This document shows, piece by piece, positions 23,031 to 35,019 of a stretch of 64,000 nt of DNA (position 1 is the stretch's first letter; every line of letters starts with the position of its first letter). A model generated the notes under the pieces. The model saw only the letters and a program-made list of their open reading frames with translations, ran no database searches and had not been told where the DNA came from. The position numbers and the translations under genes were made by a program. Source of the DNA: Nereocystis luetkeana (lineage: Eukaryota > Sar > Phaeophyceae > Laminariales > Laminariaceae); assembly GCA_031213475.1 (NCBI GenBank), contig JARUPZ010000011.1, positions 4,280,863 through 4,344,862 of the forward strand. Reading direction: 5' to 3'.

Positions 23031-23601
23031 TAACGCAGATGAAGCTCGCGGCGACGCCTAGACTCGTGCTCCGCTTGTTGGTCTGCTGTACAAAGCGCTC
23101 GATCCCCATCGACGAGCCTTGGGCGGTGGGGCACTGAGGGGCTCTGGGCCTCAGTGGCTCGGCCACCATGAGGGGAAACAGATCCGCCCACCTGATAAGC
23201 CTACATCGTGCAGTGTGCGGAGCAAACTTATTCTACTAGGAAAGCAAAGCGAAACAATGCCGTGCCGAAAACCTTCTACTACTGGCGAAAAGGCGAAAGT
23301 TCCCTAAAGCCGAAGACTCCACTTCTTAACATCAGCAGGGCGGGGCACTGTGTATCCCTGCACAGGTATGCCTAGTAAGTCGGTACTGGTTGGTACTCAC
23401 GCGTGTTGTTTGCTCGGAGATAGAAGAAGAGGAGCTTAGTTCATTTCGTGTACGGGGAGACTGAGACCAAGCTCGTGCGTCTCTGGAAAAACCCCGGTTT
23501 CCCACCTAAGATACGCCTTCCAAGTACTACAAATACGATCCCAGTGCCTGAACCCAGATAATTACCGGGCTTTCAACCTCATTCAAGGCAGTATCGTAAC
23601 A
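23031..23601 (-). mobile_element. 5' end of an inverted copy of the same LTR element
   Basis: On the minus strand the order is LTR (about 23601-23265), a short leader with the shared word CACACTGCACGAT, then the gag-like start (GGSVSPHGGRATEAQSPSVP, 23191 downward). It breaks off near 23031, where the 3' end of the plus-strand element begins. The two copies therefore meet tail to broken body. This needs a rearrangement or an insertion with deletion, not simple transposition. Confidence 0.8.
23265..23601 (-). repeat. LTR of the inverted fragment
   Basis: On the minus strand it starts TGTTACGATACTGCC and continues TGAATGAGGTTGAAAGC. It matches the LTR at 12372-12699. The 3' edge is blurred. 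Confidence 0.75.
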
Positions 23602-23649
23602 CAGGCATCAGCCCGAAGGACCAAGGGGCATCCCAATACTATTGACTAT

Positions 23650-24055
23650 AGTATTTTCAAAGACGGTTTGACGGGTCAAAGTTAGGCCTCGCGAGGCAAA
23701 GGTAGGCCGTCAACCAAACTCTTTGGCCACGAGAGTGTGATAAATCACGTACTGGTAGTTTGTAAAATTAATTGGAGATGTCAATGCCTTGAATCACAGT
23801 ATTTTTATATGACAGTTTGACGGGCCAAAGGCAGTCCTGACGGGACAAAGATAGGCCGTGAACCAAAATCTTTGGCCACGAGAGTGTGATAAATCACGTA
23901 CTGGTAGCTTGCAAAATTAATTGGAGATGTCAATGCCATGAATCACAGTACTTTTGTGTTACGGTTTGACGGGCCAAAGGCAGTCCTGGCGGGGCAGAGG
24001 TAGGCCGTCAACCGAAGTCTGGGGTAAACCACGTACTGGTAGCTTTCAAAATTGG
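23650..24055 (+). repeat. Tandem array, three ~150 bp units
   Basis: Each unit begins near GGTTTGACGGGYCAAAG and contains TAGGCCGTSAACC, TTTGGCCACGAGAGTGTGAT and CACGTACTGGTAG. The first two end AATTAATTGGAGATGTCAAT. The third is shorter and diverges at its end. No coding frame is conserved across units. Confidence 0.85.
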
Positions 24056-24130
24056 GTATCGATCACTCGACTGGTCCATGGAACTCAGTATCGACCACTC
24101 ATTTGGTACAACTCACAGCTGAAGTATTTG
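24050..24130 (+). repeat. Repeat shared with 26163-26275 and ~34968
   Basis: TATCGACCACTCAWYTGGT and CAACTCACAGCTGAMGTA occur here and at 26230-26275. A shorter version (CGAACTCACAGCCGACGTAT) is at 34974. At 26170 it is preceded by a piece of the 23.65 kb tandem unit (CTTTGGCCGCGAGA), so the two units belong together. Confidence 0.65.
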
Positions 24131-24689
24131 AGATGTTTCTCGCGTCCCGCCTGGGCACTGCGCGAGCGTGGCGGAGGCCGTCTCTACAGCAGTGGGCACG
24201 ACGAGGAAAGGCCTAGTTAGACCCTTGAGGGTCAGCAACGAGGCATCTTACAGGGTCAGCGTAACGCACACATACGGGCATACATTGTTAGCGTATGGGC
24301 GTTTGAGATCCATACGTATATATTGTGACGTGCAATCAATGCGCACTGATACGAGCATACGAGTATCTTAGTTAAGATATTCGGGTAAATGCTACCAGGT
24401 ATATATATGCGGATAAATTACGAGTCTGTCATACTCGCAGTATAGTGTGTTATATTTTCAACTTACCTCTGTAAAGACGTGGACCATACGTGTAGCAGGG
24501 CAGCTATTAATAGCTTACCGTCAAGAATGTTGCTATAGGACGCTCACCATTATTAATAGCAATGTTGCTATAAGACGGACTAGCTCGCCATTAGGAATGT
24601 TGCTATATATAGGAGTTACTGTCAGCCAGTGAGTACAGTCCTTAGAACCTATCTGCTCTTAGCATGTGCATTGTACGGGATGATCAGGC

Positions 24690-25126
24690 GAAGGTCAGGG
24701 TGTGTCTTGACCCCCCCCAGAGAGCATTGGAACGAGCCGAATGGAATATTATTTGTCGCATGAATTGGTGTTGATCGGTTGTGGGAAACGAATAGATTCA
24801 GTGCAGCTCGAGAAAAACAGTATATCTAGGAAGAGGAAGAAGAAGTGTTGCACCCCTTTTTCTTATTTGGGAGGACCGAAGGGCCCGACCGAACGGGAAC
24901 AAATAGCAGATTATTTGATGTAGATGGAAGCCACCGAAGATTATGTGGATACCAATTGGTCGTGGCATGTGCAAAAGATACCGTTCGTGCCGATTAGGCT
25001 GGCGAGGCCCAGGATCTGCGTGGACCCAAACACGTTTTTTTAGATAGGAACGGAACGAATGACCACGAGCAGCCTCGTTCCGTTCCGCTCGTTCCCATGC
25101 TCTCTGGGAGGGTTAAGACACACCCT
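24690..25126 (+). mobile_element. MITE-like element with ~50 bp terminal inverted repeats
   Basis: The left end (about 24690-24750) reads GTCAGGGTGTGTCTTGACC, CAGAGAGCATTGGAACGAGC. The right end (25070-25126) is its reverse complement with a few changes. No transposase frame fits in about 430 bases, so the element would be non-autonomous. Target-site duplications were not clear. Confidence 0.65.
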
Positions 25127-26160
25127 CAGCCCTACCTCGATCACTCCTCCCACTCCTCCTTCTCCTCCTCTTCCATACTCCTCCCTCACTCCTCCCCTTC
25201 TCCCCCTCTACACTCCTCCTTTTCTTCTCCTCTCCTCTCTTCTCTTCTTGGTCTCTGCGATCAAGATTCTTTCCATAATAGCCATATAAGCACCGATTTC
25301 AAACCTTCTATTTTCTTCTTTTTCACGAGTGATCTTCACAGACATTTCGGTGCCACCTCTGCCATCTCTCTTCACGGAGACAGAACCTCGACACATGCAT
25401 CATCCTTTCACGCATGTACTCGTTCGTAAGTTCTTCTTTTTTTCTTGGCAGTTACATAATAATATAAAACGCCTTCACAACACAGCCAAAACTCCACGAT
25501 GCATGTGACACTGTCTGCCAGTGCTGCTGTGTAAAAATAAAAGTTTTTGTCGACACCGCTTGTAACTCCACCACCGTAGTACCGCTCCTCCCACGGCGTA
25601 GCCTCGTCCGATTCGGTCGACACCAAAGAATCCGTCCTCTCTGCATCACGAAGTCTGGTCGCCCGGCGTGCGCTGGTATTGCTATACACAGACAAAACGG
25701 AAAAATGGGAACGAAACAAAAAATGGGAACGGACGGTTTTTTTTAGAAAGCAAACCAATTGTGTACAACTCCAAGAAAAAAAGTTGACAGTCCTGTGGGG
25801 CTGTACAGCAGCCTTCGAATGAGCTGTCGCTCAGGCTGGAAGTCCTCGCCGAAGAGGCCCGTGACGCTCGTTTCGCGAACATATGCTAGCCGGCGAATCT
25901 CAGCATTTTTGCGCAATACTCGTGCTTCCACACGCAAAATAGCCCGAATCGGAATTTCGACACACGTTTCTGGAACGCCCGACCCTCAACGCACAAGCAA
26001 CGGCGGAGCATGAGACCGGCCACCCCAGCCCATATTCCCCACACTCTTCTTGCCGCCATGAGCTGTCGAAAGCCGCGGAGGATGCGGCCTCTCCTGTTTC
26101 GGCCAACGGAGAAGAGGTCCAATCTGGGTGCTGGCATCGAGAATATGGTGATATTGCTAC
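25127..26160. other. Pyrimidine-rich tract, then no recognised gene
   Basis: From 25127 to 25260 the plus strand is almost pure CT (CTCCTCC words). From 25680 to 26190 open frames exist on both strands, for example minus 25937-25743 (RVEARVLRKNAEIRRLAYVR). I recognise no domain and cannot support a start or splice sites. It may be a decayed element. Confidence 0.4.
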
Positions 26161-26162
26161 GG

Positions 26163-26275
26163 ACAAACTTAAGCCTGACGGGGTACAGGTAGCCCGTCAT
26201 CCAAATGCTTTGGCCGCGAGACCGTTATAAATCAAGTATCGACCACTCAACTGGTCCAACTCACAGCTGACGTAC
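26163..26275 (+). repeat. Copy of the 23.65/24.05 kb repeat units
   Basis: CTGACGGGGTACAGGTAGCC, CTTTGGCCGCGAGA and then TATCGACCACTCAACTGGTC match pieces of the arrays at 23.65-24.13 kb in the same order. Confidence 0.65.
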
Positions 26276-26279
26276 TCAC

Positions 26280-27500
26280 ACCCGACCAGCCCGCAGCCAG
26301 AGCACGGCGTAAGCACGCCCGAGGCCGTCCCCGACACAGTCGGGGTCGGGGATCACGATGAGGCAGTTTCGTCCAGCGAGGTAAACCTCATCTCGCGCTA
26401 GCACGAACAACGCAAACAAATACGTCCAAAAAAAGCTGAGGAGCGCTGAGAGCAGAGGGGCCAACAATATCGCACCTGCAGTATATCTACACCACATATT
26501 TATTTTCGTCGTTTTAAGGGCAGGCGGCTTATTGTCCGTTGACCCACAAGATTTATTTTAGCTTCTTCGAGGATACAGTCGATTTTTTCTGGCTCTCTTT
26601 TGTCGGCTTTCCACAACAACAGCAGAACGTGGTAACAGTAGTTGTGAGTGCTCTTGGAGTACTCATGTTGAGCATTTTTCCTCACGAGTAGATAGAGGGA
26701 CTGCGGCTTTCTCTTTCTAAAAAAGCCACGACAACAACGTACCGGTACTACGCAATAAGTGGTATAAGTAGTAGATATCCTAACCGCCGATTGGTTGTCC
26801 AAAACACGGGATCGCAGCAACCAAGCAGATAAACACCAGGTGCCCTTCTAAGGCAAATATGTTTGTTAAAAAGCGACACAATCTACCTTCTACCGCTGAA
26901 AAGTGTTGCAATCAGTACCCGGAGTTCCAGCCACTAGGGAATGACACTTTCTGCAAAGGATGCAGGTACCTCTTCAAATCAGAACGACTAACTGTTCATC
27001 TCCCCCCCTCCCTCACCCTCCGCTTGACCGATACACTCCTCTCGGTCACAACGGTATACCAGGGTAATTCTGCCATGCCTTTGAATGAAGGCGAATAGAG
27101 CAGACGCTCTTTCTAGTATATATATCCCTCGGCGAGTATTTATTGTTGCTTGCCGTCTACTGGTACACGATGCTGGCCGCTAAAGGACTAGAGTGTCTAA
27201 TGCTAAGAAACTACAGTACTATCACTGGCTTTATCGACCGAAACGTGATATCGCAGATGGTTGCGTACACGAGCACCCGAATGTCCAAACGAACCCCTGT
27301 CCTTTGCAACGAACTCCGGTAAAGAATACCCCCGCAGAAGCAGTAGAATGAACAACCAACATAGCGAGACAATATTTTACGAACGAACTAGGAGTATTAT
27401 ACTATGAACGGCGTACTGCTAACTGTACTTCGTGGTAAGGAGGTCCGCGCCTAGTACCCACAGGCAAAGGCAACCACACACAACACGCAAGGCGCGCTCA
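26280..27500. other. No gene seen
   Basis: Near 26775-26820 the word CGATTGGTTGTCCAAAACAC lies in a repeat that recurs at 34228. The rest shows no conserved frame or structure. Confidence 0.4.
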
Positions 27501-29300
27501 TAAACACGATTTAAACCACACTATGTACGTGCGATTCACTAATACTAGCAAAGTACTACGTGGGACGTGGTGAAGCGTACGACGAGCCTTGGGGCAACCG
27601 GAAGCCAACAAGCAAGACTACTGTAGATCGAGTGGTTGCAACACCACTACGTAGTCAATACTACAGTATCAATAAATACCTCTTATCCTGCACGTCACCG
27701 ACGCACACACTGATCACAGGGGATCGGTAGAGGTAGGCTAATGCCCCCCGATCGAAGACTGCTGGCTGGACTGCCATGCTGCTGTACGTATTCCCGACTA
27801 GGGGCAAGCCGTCAGCAACACAGTCCTGCGAGATGGTCGCTGCCTAGTCAAACTACAATGAATGTTTGATAAGACGACCTCGCCCCCCCCCGCCCCCTGC
27901 CCCCCCCTGTCAAAAAAGCAAAAGCAAACCCACCACCAACAACGCTACGAATCACCCCTACTTTGCGTAAAGGAACAACACGAGCCCTACGATAGACCCT
28001 CTCCGAGCAATCAATCCGCCTTGCGGCAATGGGAAGCCTACAAGCAAGACCAGCTTGAGCGATTGCGACACCACCATGTGCTCTGTACTACCTGCCACGT
28101 CTTCTGTACCTGACCGACACACACAGTGATCGCGGGGGGTCGATGGGAGTAGATCTTAATTTGTATTTTTTGTTGTTTACCTTTACGAACAGCGTGTTTC
28201 AGGCCAATGGCAGGACTGCTATGCTGCTGTGAACGTATTCTTGCATGGATAAGTTACTTTTATTTATTTGTTTGAACGACCCCTAACCCCCCCCCAAAAA
28301 AGAAACAGCAGCAGCAACAGCAACACTACTGTATGAATCATCCCCTATACTTTGCGTGAAGGAAGAACACCAGTCCTCACCGTGTGTACAAATGTACATG
28401 ACTGACCTTCCCGCAGCAATGAATCCGCCTTGCGGCGACCGGAAGCCAACAAGCAAGACTGGTTTGAGTGATTGCAACACCACTCGGTACTCTACGCCAT
28501 CTACCACTTATTATGTATCTCGCCGACGCAGAAACTAATCGCGGGGGATCGAAGAAGGTAGATGCTGATTACGTTTTTGTGTTTAGCCCCCTCTGGAGCT
28601 ACGCCCTCCCTATGACAGGCTAGTGGCAGGACTGCTATGCTTCTGTACGTATCTTGCGTAGAGAAGCTAGTCAAACTATAGGAAAATGTGTGCTAAAACG
28701 ACCCCGCACCCTTTTCCCCCCCTTCGAAACACAAGAGCAAACAAACACAGCAACAACTACAAAGACGATCATCCCCTACCTTGCGTGAACGAAGAACACG
28801 AGGCCTCGCCGTGTGCGTGTGCACACATTCATGATAGACCTTCTCGCAGCAATCAATCTGCCTTGCGGCGATCGGAAGCCAACAAGCAAGACTATCTTGA
28901 GTGATTGCAATACCACTAAGTACTCTACACTATCTACCACTGTTTCTGTATATCACCGACGCACAAACGAATCGCGGGGGATTGATAGAGGTAGACTAAT
29001 GACCCCCTATGGAAGACTGACGGTTGAATAAGCTGTCGGCAATGCAGTCCCGCTAAATGGACGCTGCCTAGTTGAACAACAGTAAAACGTTTGCTGAAAC
29101 GACCTCGAACCCTCCCCCCACTTTCTCAAAAACATAGCACGCAACCACAACATCACTGTGATGTGAATTATCTCCTACTTTGCGTGAAGAAGAAGCTCGA
29201 GCCTTCACCGTGCCCATGTGCAAACATACACCCCACAGACCTTCTCGCAGCAATAAATCCGCCGTGCGGAAAGACTTGGCAAACAAAAAACGAAAGCCGT
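27500..29300 (+). repeat. Tandem array of ~400-430 bp units
   Basis: Landmarks repeat in fixed order: CCAACAAGCAAGAC near 27610, 28047 (variant), 28450 and 28880, and ATTGCAAYACCACT just after each. CRCCGACGCACA and GCGGGGGATYGA follow, then a poly-C stretch and CTTTGCGTGAAGGAA. There are four units plus a partial fifth ending near 29300. Divergence between units is large, and indels prevent a shared long frame. Related units lie at 35.85-36.54 kb. Confidence 0.8.
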
Positions 29301-29335
29301 TGGGGGGGGGACTGGTTCGGTGGACGAGACGGAAA

Positions 29336-30047
29336 CTACTTGTTTGCCCGGGGCTTTTGGCAGGGTGGCGCCATTTCTGGGTAACGGGGGTTTTCACTTT
29401 CTTTCTCTCTTTTCGCCTTTTTCCCGTTGCCAGGTGTCAAGTTATTGCTAGTGTCAGACGTCATAGCTGCTGTTACTGGGGATGATTGTGCTGTTCCTGC
29501 TTTGGCCATAGCAGGAGCGGCAGCAGCGGGAGCAGTAGCAGCAGCGGCGGCAGCATATGTAGTAGATATTTCCTCAGATATCGACGACTTGCCACCATAA
29601 AGGCTACCGGGCGGTGTTCGATTGATGGCGCTGCCGACAGAGCGGGGAGGCGATCGCATCGCCCCCCACCGAGGCGATGTCGTGCTTGGCCTGTTGATAG
29701 GCGTAGACACACGCTCCCTCGACTCCGGGGATGCTACAGGCTTGTTCGGAAGAAATAAGCGACTCCTTCGCTTCCCCCGGGCGCCCCATGCGGCCCCCGA
29801 TCCGCTTGTCCGCTGCTGGGGCCCCGATCCTGACCCGATCGAACGGCCGGGAGCGATACCCGACACTGACCCCGCGCCCGCCGCTGCTGATTCGGAGTAG
29901 CGGTTTCGGTTGCGCCCCCCCCCCGCCTCCGGTGTCTTTTGGCAACTCTGCTGAGGCGTGACCCCCCCAGTCATGCGGCCGCTGTCGCTGTTGCCGCCAC
30001 CACGTCCGGCGAAGCGGGTGGTGTGTCGGTCAAATCGATTGGATCCT
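29336..30047 (-). CDS. Possible Ser/Pro/Ala-rich basic protein exon
   Basis: A 212-codon open frame (from an ATG at 29974) ends at 29336, and the same frame stays open upstream to about 30047. The product is rich in Ser, Pro, Gly and Arg, with an Ala run (about 29520-29570) and a Lys/Arg/Glu-rich end (NGKKAKREKESENPRYPEMA). The local GC content and lack of stops differ from the flanking array. No domain is recognised. A frame just upstream (30293-30030, VVKEGHAVDRSAEARLAGGE) could be part of the same gene, but no convincing intron joins them. It could also be chance in GC-rich DNA. Confidence 0.35.
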
Positions 30048-30299
30048 TGTCAACATGTGGATTAGGTGCTCCCGCGTCCAACACCGCCGCGCAGCGAAGG
30101 CCACTTTTTGTGCTGGGCGGCCTTCAAAACCCTCCTCGTCTCTTCCACCGCCGAGGCTCCCAACCGCCACCTCAGATGCCACCGCAAGCTTTTCTCCTCC
30201 GGCCAACCTTGCCTCGGCCGATCTATCGACGGCATGGCCTTCCTTTACCACGAGCTTGCTGCACATGCACGAAGAAGAGGCGACAAAAGACAAGAAATA

Positions 30300-31558
30300 G
30301 AAACGAATTTAACATAAAAACGGAGTACAAGCGGTATTGGGCCCGACTGAAAAAAAACCGCGGTACAGGTGGTTCTTTCCGGCAGGCGTCAACAACAAAC
30401 AGGAGGGAAAAAACAGATGTATCAGTACTCTGCTCAAATTATATTGACACAGATATCAATCACTAGGCTGTATCCACAAGGAAAAATTATTTGCGAGGCT
30501 GACTTTCTTATCCTTACCCGCCCCCACAATAATAGGAAGCGCGCCTCTGATGTGTGTTTTTCAGCTTTTCGTCGACCAGTTAGACATTCGTGAAAAAATA
30601 CGAAACCAACGTGTCTGGAACAACTAGGTTTTGGCATGCATTTGTTATGTATATATATGATATGCATTTTGTTTTTCAGGCATGCTGCGCTCTCCGGCGG
30701 GAGAGGGTTCTTTCTCGCGCTTTCGGCTTCGGGGAAAGCCAGGGGGGCGTGGGTACATTACGACGGATATCTGGATCCCGGCCGAGCACCGTGGCGGTGC
30801 TCGGTGCATTGAGCGTCGCTGATTTAGCTATAGAAAACAAGGGATCGCTTTCCGCCTCGCCGAGCCGAGTAGGCGACACATTGAAAACCCCACATTTTTT
30901 GTTTTTTCGTAAATAGCCCGCGACCCTCAAACACTCCCTCTGCTGTACATATGTTTTCAGCCTCAGCAGAAGAAGCAGCAGCAGCAGACATACAGTAGCA
31001 ACAGCATTACACATCTGTTGGCTGTCGTATTTATTGCACCAAGCCCTTTGACGGGTGGTGTACACCTAACACCGATCACTTTCGCGATCACAACAGTCCG
31101 TCTACCTTGGAGAATATTTTGGTAGCAGGTATTGGTGCCATACCTAGCTAGTTGTCCAGTCACACGCTCTCAGAAGCTGGTAATCGCAACGGGCAAGAGC
31201 CACAGAGCCAGATCCATACTGCCTCCCGTCTCGCTGTACTGCCTCGGTGTGTGGCACCGGGCATGGCCCACACTGCCCGATTGCATGGCTGGAAATTCTA
31301 TTTGTACAAAAATGCATGTATGATACGACGAGCACTTTCAACAACAAAGACGTTTCTCCTCTGGATTTTCTCTGCGTCGAAAATATAAACAACTTTGAAA
31401 ATATTGTTCGCTTCTCCAGGTTTGGTTTTTATCAACCTCAGCAGAAGCAGCAGCAGAAACAGTACATACAGCAGAAGCAGCACAAGACGTTTATCGAGCG
31501 TCATGTATGTTTCACCGAGCCCTTTGACGTACATCGAACACCTCACACCGAACACACA
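30300..31558. other. No gene seen; repeat fragments
   Basis: A hairpin GCCGAGCACC/GGTGCTCGG lies at 30780-30802. Two related segments ending AAGCCCTTTGACG/GAGCCCTTTGACG follow CAG-rich tracts at 30960-31050 and 31440-31530. They look like the flank of the element that starts at 31559. Confidence 0.4.
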
Positions 31559-31953
31559 TGTTACAGCTCGGCCTCCTCTTGGGCCGCTATCGGCTGGGTC
31601 TCGCCTCGATAGCCAGCTGTTGCCGTTCGTTGAGAGAGTCCGTATGGGGATTTCCTCCGTACCCCGCTCCTAGATCCTCTCTGGCCACGGGGTGGCCAGA
31701 CGCCACGGAATTGAGTGTTGGTATTGCTCAGCGAATGCGACGTGGGATTAACTGACATGCACGTGATGGGCAAGACTCATGAACGATATGTGAACGGGAT
31801 ATGGTTTGACTTGTTTCTTTCTTCACTTTGGTGAGACTGACTAACCCCAGGTAGTGCCACAGAGCACCCGTATCGACCACTACAGCCGATACGGGGTTTC
31901 CATGACCCAGACAATGGCCTCCCCCGCCGGGGACACTCCATTGTATACCTACA
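31559..31953 (+). repeat. Left terminal inverted repeat
   Basis: This is the reverse complement of 33003-33402. It carries GATACGGGGTTTCCATGACC and other long identical words. Confidence 0.85.
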
Positions 31954-32410
31954 TCGAACAACAAGCCAACTCATACAAGGGAGGGCCTTCCACTTCGGCA
32001 GCGAGCACCCGACAGGGGGGTGTTGCAGCGCTACGGGCTCCAGGAGTCTGATAGGTTTGTATGCTGTTGAGTGTCCTTGGGTCCGGGTTTGTGGCGAGGT
32101 GAGCGCCTCCGTGGATTGAGTGCAGTGAAGGTAAGCACTGAGGGCATAGCACCTTGCAAGTGGGGGTAAGCACTTGTCATTGTGCTATCGCGGAGAGGGG
32201 AGGTGGAGGTGAGCCCCTCCTGGAGGTTTGGATGCTGTGGTCTTTCCAGGGGCCTGGTAGGTCTGTGTTTACCCCGTTACATAAGCGACATAGGATGCTA
32301 AAGCATCGTACCATTTTCAAGCTAGATGCACGGAGCCGCAGTCGCAGTCGTGACCGCCGTAGCAGCCACCACCGCCGTAGCAGGAGCGCTACGCGGGAGC
32401 GCAACCGTAG

Positions 32411-32932
32411 TGGCAGCAACCGAGCACGGCAACGGAAACCCGCAGGACGGGGGGGCAATCAGGGCCACCACCTCCGCCGCCGCGGAGGGAGCGCAAACAG
32501 CCGGCCCGGCAGGAGAAGGAGGAGGAAGAGGTGGAACAGCATCAGGCGCAGCAACTGTGTCATCAACAGCAGCAGCAGCAGCAACAGCAACGGAAGCAAC
32601 AGCAGCAGCAACAGCAACCGTCGCAGCAGCCGAAACAGCAGCAGCGCCCGGCAGAAGGGAGAAGCGGAAGGCGTAGGAGCCGCGTCACGAGAATCGGGGA
32701 TGTCCGTACATGGCCGAAGCTCGTCAAGCATCGAACGGATAAGGAAGGACGCGGCAGCCGGTTCGTCGGAGAAGTGGAGGAGGAGTTGCCCACGCTGTTA
32801 CCGGGTATGGGCCGGGAGACCCGCTGTGCGCCGACGATAGTTATGCGTCGGGCAGGGGGGGTGTTACAGCGCTACGGGTTCCAGAAGTCGCCCAGGAGGG
32901 CGACAGGGTATTCTGTGAAGTACGTCGACTGA
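32411..32932 (+). CDS. Gln-rich reading frame inside the TIR element
   Basis: The frame is open from just after a TAG at about 32409 to a TGA at 32932. It reads PPPPRRERKQPARQEKEEEE, then VEQHQAQQLCH, a Gln run interrupted by RK and PS, then RRRSRVTRIGDVRTWPKLVK and EVEEELPTLLPGMGRE. The charged, ordered end suggests a real protein rather than repeat drift. The other two plus-strand frames are also open through the CAG tract, so the choice is uncertain. No ATG was found near its 5' end, so a 5' exon would be needed. Confidence 0.35.
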   Translation, partial: WQQPSTATETRRTGGQSGPPPPPPRRERKQPARQEKEEEEVEQHQAQQLCHQQQQQQQQQRKQQQQQQQPSQQPKQQQRPAEGRSGRRRSRVTRIGDVRTWPKLVKHRTDKEGRGSRFVGEVEEELPTLLPGMGRETRCAPTIVMRRAGGVLQRYGFQKSPRRATGYSVKYVD

Positions 32933-33002
32933 CCTGACCAGTGACGTATGGAGGGTGCACCGTGTAAGACAGCGTTAAGGCCGTAGGATGGCTCGCTGTC
33001 AT

Positions 33003-33402
33003 ATCGATGTAGGTATACAATGGAGTGTCCCCGGCGGGGGAGGCCCTTGCCTGGGTCATGGAAACCCCGTATCGGCTGTAGTGGTCGATACGGGTACTCT
33101 GTGGCGCTACCTGGGGTTAGTTAATCCCACCAAAGTGAAGAAAGAAACAAGTCAAACCATATCCCGTTCACACACCGTTCATGAGTCTTGCCCATCACGT
33201 GCATGTCAGTTAATCCCACGTCGCATTCGCAGAGCAATACCAACACTCAATTCTGCGACGTCTGGCCACCCCGTGGCCAGAGAGGATCTAGAAGCGAGGT
33301 ACGGAGGAAATCCCCATAAGGACTCCCTCAACGAACGACAACAGCTGGCTATCGAGGTGAGACCGAGCCGATAGCGGCCCAAGAGGAGGCCGAGCTGTAA
33401 CA
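33003..33402 (-). repeat. Right terminal inverted repeat
   Basis: This is the partner of 31559-31953. The short arm-length difference comes from small indels. Confidence 0.85.
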
Positions 33403-33569
33403 GTACCTTGGTAGTAGTTTGTTTGTATAGTAGTACGAGTATGGAGTATTCTAATAACGTACAGTGGGTGTCGGTAAGTAGATGGACAGCACACAACATC
33501 TACGACAGACAGACATAAAACACCCAAAAATGTCGGCTACGCAGCTGTCGGCTTACCCCTTGTCAGCAG

Positions 33570-33975
33570 TGGTGCTGCTGTGCTGCTGCTACTGCTCCTA
33601 TCGCTTTCATGTGAAAAGGAGAGGTAATATCTCCTGCGCAAGTGCCGTTCGAAGTAGGTATAGCGCGCCATAGATAGGTAGGTGTGATACGTCGGCGTGG
33701 GTATGGGGTGTACTTGACAGCCGGGCAGACAAATAGTAGCACAACAATACTGCTGTTACATGTAGTACACAAAATCCAAGTGATCTCAGTTCTGAGAAAT
33801 GTAAAAAGCCTCTCAGAAGTGAGCTGATTTCTGCCCCCTCCAGCAACTGCGACCAAATGTATCGATGATTTCCTGCCCCATAATAGACGGTTCTGATGTT
33901 TCGGCTTCAGGGATCGCTGAAAAGGCCCGAAATGACGTCGCGATTAATCGCCATAAAAGTTGGTCTATAATAAGG
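33570..33975 (+). repeat. Diverged relative of the 38.2-39.0 kb MITE
   Basis: It shares with 38630-39045, in order, a CTG-rich stretch, TTCCATGTGAA-like sequence, TAGATAGGTRGG, CTCTCAGAA, GCCCCCTCCAG, TCGATGATTTCCTGYCCC, ATAATAGAYGGTTCTGAT and GATCGCTGAAAA. The left terminal repeat is not obvious, so this may be a truncated copy. Confidence 0.7.
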
Positions 33976-35019
33976 CGAGTGAGACAGATACAAAAACTGA
34001 GAACTGAAACTCGGCATTGCCCTTTTCCTGCACCACTTGGCATTGACCTGATCGTGATCGTGCTAAGATCAAACCATTCATTTATGCTTCGCTTGAAAGA
34101 AGTAGCCACGGATTGGCACTTACTAATACTATAATATAGGTATATTTCCCTATCCGGATCATGGGTGCTGGCAGGCACCCAGCCCTTGAAAATAATATAC
34201 CTGGTACCTGGTATATCCTAACCAACCGTCGATTGGTTGTCCAAAACACAAGATCGCAGCAACTACTATATACTGTGTCTGCAAGGGCCGATCTTAACGA
34301 ACCGAAAAAAATAACTTTTTGGAATGACAAAAGATCACGATCCACGAAATTTTCAGTTCTAAGAAAAAAGTCGAAAAACGTCACGTTTCGTGATATTTCC
34401 AAAATAATAAAAATGGTATTTCAATGTACAAATTTCAGACCAAATCATAGATCACAATGTCTATTCGTACCACTAGTAAGTGGTACCTTGTAATTCCATA
34501 AAGACTAAATGACCATATCATATCGGGAACACCGAATCGGCCTAATTTAGGTGCCATCTCGCGCCATATAAAAAAAACAATCCAAGCATCACAGCAGCAG
34601 CGACTACAGCAGCAGCTCATTTCCCGGAAAAAATATTCACAGTTAGAGCCATCCCATGCAGAAACTCAACAGTTTAATCAATATTTGTAAAATGAAAATA
34701 TTTTTCAACATGTTGCAAAGTCATATTACCCTCCCTATCCGGGTTATATAGTATCCGTGCGCAGCATGACTATGTACATTGTCCTGTTGGCCCGGGTAGC
34801 ATCCAGGGGGAGAGTCACTGGCCTATATCCTTGACTAGGAAATGCATACAGAATACGCGCGAACGGCTTATCGTACAGTTTGTAAATTCAGTAAAAAATG
34901 GGATATAGACTGGACGTATTACGCAGTTTTTGCAAAGCTGAGTATCAACTACTGTACCTGGTATTGGATCAGTCGAACTCACAGCCGACGTATTTCATAA
35001 TTTTATAAAGCCCAACGAA
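33976..35019. other. No gene seen
   Basis: The stretch contains three TACCWGGTA copies (34198 and 34205 overlapping, and 34955), the repeat at 34228 shared with 26790, and AT-rich sequence with no conserved frame. Confidence 0.4.

Larger units (their letters stand above)
31559..33402 (+). mobile_element. Element with ~400 bp terminal inverted repeats
   Basis: The left arm (31559-31953) starts TGTTACAGCTCGGCCTCC, and the right arm (33402-33003) is its reverse complement with about 5% differences by eye. Between them are 1.05 kb of GC-rich sequence with a CAG-rich reading frame. Near the inner borders a second, direct repeat occurs: GGGGGGTGTTRCAGCGCTACGGG at 32016 and 32860. No transposase motif is present. 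It resembles a foldback or non-autonomous DNA transposon. A target-site duplication was not found. Confidence 0.8.

Noticed and set aside
23650..24055. CRISPR-like array
   Set aside because: Units are ~150 bases, repeated along their whole length without unique spacers, and the genome is eukaryotic.
28686..29384. Several 60-97 codon frames in the 27.5-29.3 kb array
   Set aside because: They come from successive repeat units, shift frame between units and have no domain.
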